Below are positions 7,118-10,058 of a stretch of 10,058 nt of DNA, piece after piece. The notes below the pieces were generated by a model. That model searched no databases and was not told where the DNA came from. It was given only the letters and a program-made list of their open reading frames with translations. The stretch's first letter is position 1. Each line of letters opens with the position of its first letter. This DNA is from Candidatus Nomurabacteria bacterium RIFCSPLOWO2_02_FULL_42_17. GTDB taxonomy: Bacteria; Patescibacteriota; Minisyncoccia; Phycocordibacterales; MFVN01. The position numbers and the translations under genes were made by a program. The DNA lies in the NCBI GenBank assembly GCA_001786095.1, contig MFVN01000014.1:1-10058 (forward strand), read 5' to 3'.

Positions 7118-7624
7118 ATCTTGAGAGAAAGAATAAACAACCAAATAAGAGCCATTGAACTTCGGATTATAGACTCTGACGGTAAGAATTTGGGCGTTCT
7201 TAAGCTCTCAGAAGCGTTAAAGCTGGCGCAAGCACAGGGTTTGGATTTAATAGAGATTTCGGCTACTTCTGTGCCACCGGTTGGGAAAATAATGGAATAT
7301 GGAAAGTTCCAATATACCCAAAACAAAAAATTAAAAAAAGTGAAGTCGGCGGGCGGAGTAAGCGAGACCAAGTCCGTGCAAGTAAAAATCGGCACAAGCG
7401 AGCATGACCTCGGCGTTAAAGCCAAGATGGCCTCAAATTGGATAAAAGAGGGACATCGCATAAAAGCCGAACTTTACCTTTCCGGACGAGCTAAATATAT
7501 GGACGAAAAGTTTTTAATCGGACGTTTGGAACGTTTATTGAAATTAATAAGCGAAAAATATAAAATAGCGGAACCAGTGAAAAAAATACCAAAAGGGTTT
7601 ATGATAACTTTAGAAAAAGCATGA
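7118..7624 (+). CDS. infC: Translation initiation factor IF-3 with non-AUG start
   Basis: IF3 binds the 30S subunit, blocks premature 50S joining and proofreads the start codon and initiator tRNA. Family hallmarks are RERINNQIRAIELRIIDSDGKNLGVL (N domain), ALKLAQAQGLDLIEIS, PPVGKIMEYGKFQY (usual PPVCRIMDYGK), and the C domain with KVKIGTSEHDLGVKAKMASNWIKEGHRIKAEL. It gives 167 aa from TTG 7121 or 168 from ATC 7118. An in-frame TAA at 7103-7105 leaves only the codons CTT, CAT, CCG, CTA, ATC and TTG before the conserved RERIN, so initiation must be non-AUG: ATC 7118 or TTG 7121. Rare starts (AUU in E. coli) let IF3 repress its own synthesis. The stop overlaps the rpmI start (ATGA). Confidence 0.95.
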   Translation: MLRERINNQIRAIELRIIDSDGKNLGVLKLSEALKLAQAQGLDLIEISATSVPPVGKIMEYGKFQYTQNKKLKKVKSAGGVSETKSVQVKIGTSEHDLGVKAKMASNWIKEGHRIKAELYLSGRAKYMDEKFLIGRLERLLKLISEKYKIAEPVKKIPKGFMITLEKA

Positions 7625-7806
7625 TAAAAACCAACAAATCATTTTCAAAAAGATTAAAGATTACCCGCACGGGTAAAATTATGGCGCGCCGAGCTGGCTT
7701 CAATCATTTTAACGCCAAGCAAACGCGGGTTAAACAATTGCGCGGAAAACGTAATGTGCCACTTCATTTTAGTAATAAAACTAAGGCCTTGTTTTTACTT
7801 AATTAA
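7621..7806 (+). CDS. rpmI: Large ribosomal subunit protein bL35
   Basis: bL35 is a small, very basic 50S protein. The 61-aa product has the family pattern KTNKSFSKRLKITRTGKIMARRAG, FNHFNAKQTRVKQLRGK and a final hydrophobic KALFLLN. Its ATG overlaps the infC TGA by 4 nt (ATGA), so translation is probably coupled. It is the middle gene of the conserved infC-rpmI-rplT operon, with rplT following after 5 nt. Confidence 0.95.
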   Translation: MIKTNKSFSKRLKITRTGKIMARRAGFNHFNAKQTRVKQLRGKRNVPLHFSNKTKALFLLN

Positions 7807-7811
7807 AAAAT

Positions 7812-8156
7812 ATGTCAAGAATAAAACGGGGTACAACTTCATTAAGGAGACGGCATAAAGTTTTGGCGCAAACCAAAGGATATCGCCACGCACGCGGTAA
7901 AAAAGAGCGCGCGGCGCGCGAGGCCATCGCGCATGCCGGCGCGCACGCTTTCGCGCACCGGCGCGATAAAAAGGGCGATTTTCGAAGAATGTGGCAAGTC
8001 AAAATAAACGCCGCCGCGCGCGCTCACGGCTTTTCTTACAGCCGGTTTATGGACGCGCTAAAAAAGAAACAAGTAGGACTCGATAGAAAAATTCTCGCGC
8101 ATTTAGCCGAACATTACCCCGAAACTTTCTCTAGAATAGTCGCGCGAGTTGAATAA
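7812..8156 (+). CDS. rplT: Large ribosomal subunit protein bL20, intact copy
   Basis: bL20 is an early 50S assembly protein and, in E. coli, the autogenous repressor of rpmI-rplT. The 114-aa product is close to the family's ~118. It has MSRIKRGTTSLRRRHKVLAQTKGYRHARGKKERAA at the basic N-terminus, RRDKKGDFRRMWQVKINAAARAHG in the middle, and the globular C-domain SYSRFMDALKKKQVGLDRKILAHLAEHYPETFSRIV. The segment around 7900-8025 is very rich in GCGCGC. No Shine-Dalgarno sequence precedes the ATG. A second, decapitated rplT 3' end lies at 9282-9410, on the other side of the RAYT island. Its protein end differs at about 15 of 39 positions, so the two are not recent copies. Confidence 0.96.
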   Translation: MSRIKRGTTSLRRRHKVLAQTKGYRHARGKKERAAREAIAHAGAHAFAHRRDKKGDFRRMWQVKINAAARAHGFSYSRFMDALKKKQVGLDRKILAHLAEHYPETFSRIVARVE

Positions 8157-8180
8157 AAAACACTTTACTCACTTCGAGAA

Positions 8181-8215
8181 CATCCACCCCCGAGGGGAAC
8201 CCTCGGGGGTGGATG
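8181..8215. repeat. REP-like palindrome, copy 1 (16-bp perfect stem)
   Basis: Arms CATCCACCCCCGAGGG (8181-8196) and their exact reverse complement (8200-8215) enclose a GAA loop. It lies 24 nt after the rplT stop and 4 nt beyond the stop codon of the minus-strand gene at 8220. It could therefore end transcripts from both sides, although no clear T-run follows on the plus strand. The core (CCCCGAGGG, loop GAA, CCCTCGGGG) is shared with copies 2 and 3, and the left flank ATCCAC is shared with copy 2. Confidence 0.85.
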
Positions 8216-8219
8216 CGGT

Positions 8220-8510
8220 TTAATTTACTTTTAATTCCCACTTATCAAGCATTGCATTAATCGTTTTTCTGGTTTTTGCAATACTTTCTTTATCTATAAC
8301 ACCTCTTTTGTCGGTAGAAAAAGGAGGTTTATTAAAGGCGGAATCATTAAAAAATTCTTTGGTCCCCGTTTTCTGTTGTTCCGTTAATTCTAAATTAGTG
8401 CTTTTAAAAATTTCATAATTTTCATACATCCTACTAAGTAAATACATAGCATCCTCGATTTCTTTTTTGTTTTCTATACTTTCCACCCTGTCCTCTATTT
8501 TTATTTTCAT
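8220..8510 (-). CDS. Unknown small protein inside the RAYT island
   Basis: I do not recognise this 96-aa protein. It begins MKIKIEDRVESIENKKEIEDAMYLLSRM, is rich in charged residues and looks mostly helical in its first half. It has no signal peptide, membrane segment, cysteine or obvious catalytic motif, and ends KINAML-like TINAMLDKWELKVN. I chose ATG 8510, which overlaps the TGA of a 4-codon frame (MKAL) in ATGA style and lies downstream of a (GA)7 purine tract. The frame can be extended to an ATG at 8603, but the extra residues (LPEGSPRG, QRERE) merely translate the palindrome and the dinucleotide repeat. It lies between palindrome copies 1 and 2 and is divergent from the RAYT, so it may be a passenger gene of the element. 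Confidence 0.6.
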   Translation of the reverse strand: MKIKIEDRVESIENKKEIEDAMYLLSRMYENYEIFKSTNLELTEQQKTGTKEFFNDSAFNKPPFSTDKRGVIDKESIAKTRKTINAMLDKWELKVN

Positions 8511-8525
8511 AACGCTTTCATGGTA

Positions 8526-8539
8526 CTCTCTCTCTCTCT
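8526..8539. repeat. (CT)7 dinucleotide repeat
   Basis: Seven CT units, read as (GA)7 on the minus strand 4 nt before the MKAL mini-frame and 15 nt before the chosen start of the unknown gene at 8510. It could act as a weak purine-rich ribosome site, and it is a possible slippage tract. Confidence 0.8.
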
Positions 8540-8553
8540 GCCCGTCAAATAAC

Positions 8554-8562
8554 TTATCCACA
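8554..8562 (+). promoter_or_regulatory. Perfect DnaA-box match
   Basis: TTATCCACA equals the E. coli high-affinity DnaA box. It runs directly into palindrome copy 2. It is a single site with no cluster around it, so origin function is not supported. Chance occurrence or a structural role of the repeat flank are both possible. Confidence 0.3.
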
Positions 8563-8583
8563 CCCCGAGGGGAACCCTCGGGG
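8563..8583. repeat. REP-like palindrome, copy 2
   Basis: Arms CCCCGAGGG (8563-8571) and CCCTCGGGG (8575-8583) with loop GAA, in the same orientation as copy 1. The outer flanks TATC and GATA could extend an imperfect stem. Its right flank runs straight into a perfect Shine-Dalgarno sequence and the -10 box of the RAYT gene. Confidence 0.85.
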
Positions 8584-8586
8584 AGG

Positions 8587-8595
8587 TGATATAAT
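8587..8595 (+). promoter_or_regulatory. Extended -10 promoter of the RAYT gene
   Basis: TG-A-TATAAT (8587-8595) is a perfect extended -10. The expected transcription start is about 8602, the A of the RAYT ATG, so the message would be leaderless. No -35 box is visible; the palindrome occupies that position. A perfect 9-nt anti-SD complement, GGAGGTGAT (8582-8590), overlaps it and would serve only transcripts entering from upstream. Confidence 0.5.
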
Positions 8596-8601
8596 GCCGA
8601 C

Positions 8602-9309
8602 ATGGAAAGAAAAGTAAATTTTGAAAAAGGCGAATTTTACCATATCTATAATCGAGGAGTAGAAAAGCGAATAATATTTCAAAATATTTCTGATTATAAA
8701 AGATTTTTAGTATTGCTTTATATTGCAAACGGCGACAAATCCTTACACATGAAAGATTATGGGAGTTTAAATTTCATTGAAGAAGTTTTTGGAAAAGATC
8801 GAGGTAGACCACTGGTTGCTATAGGTGCGTATTGCCTGATGCCAAATCATTTTCATTTACTTCTTACCCCCCTTGTAGATGGGGGTATATCAAAATTTAT
8901 GTTAAAACTTCAAACTGGATATTCTATGTATTTTAATAAAAAAAATGATCGGGTGGGCGCATTATTCCAAGGAGTATTTAAATCACAACATATAAATGAT
9001 GATATATATTTAAGATATATTTATGTATATGTGCATCTAAATCCGGCAAAATTAAAAAATTCTGAATGGAAAACGCAATCAAAAAGTTTTTTTAATAATC
9101 TAAAAAAATTTATAGCTGAGTATTCATATTCAAGTTTACAAGAATATTTATCTAGAAATTACAGGATAATAAATCCGAAACCATTTCCAGTTCAAATAAA
9201 AAATATCATTGATTACAGCGCGATGATAGAAGATTTTAGTGAGACAACCAACTTCCCCGAGGGTTCCCCTCGGGGAAAGGGAACGACCTGTCTTACAGCA
9301 GATTTATAA
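8602..9309 (+). CDS. REP-associated tyrosine transposase (RAYT, Y1/HUH family)
   Basis: IS200/IS605-related HUH single-strand transposase that nicks palindromic ends through a tyrosine. The 235-aa product has FEKGEFYHIYNRGVEKR at the N-terminus (typical RAYT opening), AIGAYCLMPNHFHLLL with the HUH pair His83/His85, and GGISKFMLKLQTGYSMYFNKK, where Tyr107 or Tyr110 is the candidate nucleophile. These are followed by GALFQGVFKSQH and YVHLNPAKL. The last residues, FPEGSPRG, are encoded by palindrome copy 3, and GTTCLTADL by the rplT remnant read in another frame, so the native C-terminus is probably a little shorter. The start is ATG 8602, with an extended -10 ending 6 nt before it. Catalytic residues are intact, so it may be active. 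Confidence 0.92.
   Translation: MERKVNFEKGEFYHIYNRGVEKRIIFQNISDYKRFLVLLYIANGDKSLHMKDYGSLNFIEEVFGKDRGRPLVAIGAYCLMPNHFHLLLTPLVDGGISKFMLKLQTGYSMYFNKKNDRVGALFQGVFKSQHINDDIYLRYIYVYVHLNPAKLKNSEWKTQSKSFFNNLKKFIAEYSYSSLQEYLSRNYRIINPKPFPVQIKNIIDYSAMIEDFSETTNFPEGSPRGKGTTCLTADL
9253..9277. repeat. REP-like palindrome, copy 3 (inverted)
   Basis: Arms TTCCCCGAGGG (9253-9263) and CCCTCGGGGAA (9267-9277), loop TTC, so inverted relative to copies 1 and 2. It lies inside the last codons of the RAYT frame and stops within about 5 nt of the start of the rplT remnant, marking the right edge of the island. Confidence 0.85.
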
Positions 9310-9410
9310 ACGCATTAAAGAAAAAAGGTATTGCCCTAGACCGTAAAGTTTTGGCCCAAATGGCCGAACATCATCCGGAATCGTTCGCGCGGTTGGTGAA
9401 AGGCGCTTAA
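9282..9410 (+). pseudogene. rplT: Decapitated second rplT (bL20 C-terminal ~42 codons)
   Basis: Reading in frame to the TAA at 9408-9410 gives NDLSYSRFINALKKKGIAL and then DRKVLAQMAEHHPESFARL, the globular C-domain of bL20. It aligns without gaps to residues 75-113 of the intact rplT, with about 24 of 39 residues identical. Third positions and conservative residues have diverged throughout. Homology begins immediately after palindrome copy 3 and there is no start codon, so this is a 5'-truncated remnant, not an expressed gene. It ends 8 nt before the convergent LOG-like gene. The remnant may be the original resident rplT end and the intact gene the newcomer, or the reverse. An assembly join at the repeats is the main alternative. 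Confidence 0.88.
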
Positions 9411-9418
9411 AACTTAAT

Positions 9419-10012
9419 TTATTTTTTTGCCAAGTCAAGTTCTGCAACCTTGCGTTTTTTAACCATTTCAATCACCCGCGTGACTAAACGTTTGGGGTCA
9501 GAATCAAAAATTATATATGGGTTTTCGCGGTGCCCGCGTTCTAAAATAGTTTTAAAAGTTTCAGCCGTATCCCAAGAACCTTCTAAGATACCAATAGGCC
9601 TTCTGTCTTCAAAAGCCACAGTGAACTCATGAATTGTTCCAATACGCCCACAACCAAGAAGAATGGCATCAGACGAACGCGTAAGCAGAATATCGCGCAT
9701 TTGAAAACCAAAGCCCGTGTAAATTATCAAATCCATATAATCCATCGGGAGACGATAAACTTCAATATGTTCCTTCTCGGTGGCGGCCGGCGAAAGTCCG
9801 ACGGAAATTCCGCCAACCTCTTTAGCGCCCATAGAAGACCACATTGGAAAACCAGTTGTGGCACCGGTCACCAAAACCGCGCCTTGGCGGACGATTTCCC
9901 TACCCAGTTCTTTGGCTTTATCCATGGCGTCCGGCCCACAATGCCCCGTCTCGGCCGCCCCCGACACGCATAATTTTATTTTTTTATGTCCGTGTTTTTC
10001 CGTTTCATCCAT
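9419..10012 (-). CDS. LOG/SLOG-fold Rossmann protein (TIGR00725-like)
   Basis: A 197-aa nucleotide-binding Rossmann protein related to the lysine-decarboxylase-like LOG family. Some members are cytokinin-type nucleoside-5'-monophosphate phosphoribohydrolases; others sense nucleotides. Visible features are KIKLCVSGAAETGHCG (first strand and phosphate loop), LGREIVRQGAVLVTGATTGFP, MRDILLTRSSDAILLG, and GCGRIGTIHEF (residues 120-130), which stands in for the LOG motif PGGxGTxxE and keeps Gly-Thr and Glu129 but lacks the Pro-Gly-Gly start. The C-terminus is a basic helix. The divergent motif makes enzyme activity uncertain, so I make no substrate claim. The ATG at 10012 is 8 nt from an extended -10. 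It is convergent with the rplT remnant. Confidence 0.8.
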   Translation of the reverse strand: MDETEKHGHKKIKLCVSGAAETGHCGPDAMDKAKELGREIVRQGAVLVTGATTGFPMWSSMGAKEVGGISVGLSPAATEKEHIEVYRLPMDYMDLIIYTGFGFQMRDILLTRSSDAILLGCGRIGTIHEFTVAFEDRRPIGILEGSWDTAETFKTILERGHRENPYIIFDSDPKRLVTRVIEMVKKRKVAELDLAKK

Positions 10013-10020
10013 TATGAAGA

Positions 10021-10029
10021 ATTATAACA
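10021..10029 (-). promoter_or_regulatory. Extended -10 promoter of the LOG-like gene
   Basis: On the minus strand TG-T-TATAAT (10029-10021) is a perfect extended -10. The expected start near 10014 leaves about 2 nt before the ATG, so the message should be leaderless or nearly so. No convincing -35 box is at 17 nt. The remaining bases to 10058 show nothing else. Confidence 0.5.
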
Positions 10030-10058
10030 CATTATCAAAATTCCAACTCCACACTTTC

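Larger units (their letters stand above)
8181..9277 (+). mobile_element. RAYT element framed by REP-like palindromes
   Basis: The segment from palindrome copy 1 to copy 3 holds an unknown 96-aa minus-strand gene, palindrome copy 2 and a Y1/RAYT transposase. Copies 1 and 2 are direct repeats with loop GAA. Copy 3 is inverted (loop TTC), so both the whole segment and the RAYT alone (8563-9275) are bounded by inverted copies, like the REP pairs (REPINs) that RAYTs act on. Both genes look more A+T-rich than the neighbouring ribosomal genes. The right edge abuts a truncated rplT. The exact left boundary is uncertain: copy 1 or copy 2 could be the true left end. That RAYTs mobilise such palindromes is family knowledge; movement here is inferred. 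Confidence 0.6.

Noticed and set aside
6968..7120. Ribosomal-protein leader motif (L20 or IF3 type) before infC
   Set aside because: The predicted transcript start leaves about 10 nt of leader, too little for such a structure.
8511..8603. 127-aa form of the minus-strand gene starting at 8603
   Set aside because: The added residues only translate palindrome copy 2 and the GA repeat; the internal ATG 8510 is more natural.
8181..9277. CRISPR array from the repeated palindromes
   Set aside because: Three copies at irregular 360-690 nt spacing, mixed orientation and genes between them; no spacers.

Overview
The window reads as a compact, small-genome bacterium with very tight gene packing. It is most likely a member of the Candidate Phyla Radiation (Patescibacteria, Parcubacteria-like). 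Pointers are: EF-Tu wording such as the SEYWSP stretch after switch I; an EF-P with an FRKQQRKP loop; a short uL3; no rplI (bL9) gene visible after rpsR; almost no Shine-Dalgarno sequences; and a Y1/RAYT transposase of a type I recall from such genomes. The lineage is inference from recalled family sequences, because no 16S gene is present.

Layout. On the plus strand, the 3' part of murD (1-1248) is followed after 5 nt by efp (1254-1832). A long minus-strand translation operon then reads from about 7017 back to 1836: tuf, rpsJ, rplC, rplD, rplW, rplB, rpsF, ssb, rpsR. This is the head of the S10 operon, cut after rplB and joined to the rpsF-ssb-rpsR cluster. Most gaps are 3-16 nt. The 153-nt divergent region 6968-7120 holds a strong tuf promoter and a promoter for the plus-strand infC-rpmI-rplT operon (7118-8156). 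infC must start at a non-AUG codon, because an in-frame stop lies just upstream.

The accessory island is 8157-9410. Three copies of a perfect palindrome (arms CCCCGAGGG/CCCTCGGGG, 3-nt loop) frame an unknown 96-aa minus-strand gene and a plus-strand REP-associated tyrosine transposase (RAYT). Copies 1 and 2 point the same way and copy 3 is inverted, so copies 2 and 3 bracket the RAYT as inverted repeats. Directly against copy 3 lies a decapitated second rplT: the last ~42 codons of a bL20 gene, roughly 60% identical in protein to the end of the intact rplT upstream of the island. The RAYT reading frame runs through copy 3 and stops inside this remnant. The window therefore appears to record an insertion or allele replacement at rplT, with two xenologous rplT 3' ends flanking a RAYT element. 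An assembly chimera at the repeats must be excluded.

The window closes with a minus-strand LOG/SLOG-fold (Rossmann, TIGR00725-like) gene at 9419-10012, convergent with the rplT remnant and with its own extended -10 promoter.

Nearly everything outside the island serves protein synthesis: initiation (IF3), elongation (EF-Tu, EF-P) and ribosomal proteins of both subunits. Exceptions are ssb, murD and the LOG-like gene. No tRNA, rRNA, CRISPR array or other RNA gene was seen, and no gene-free stretch exceeds 300 bases.
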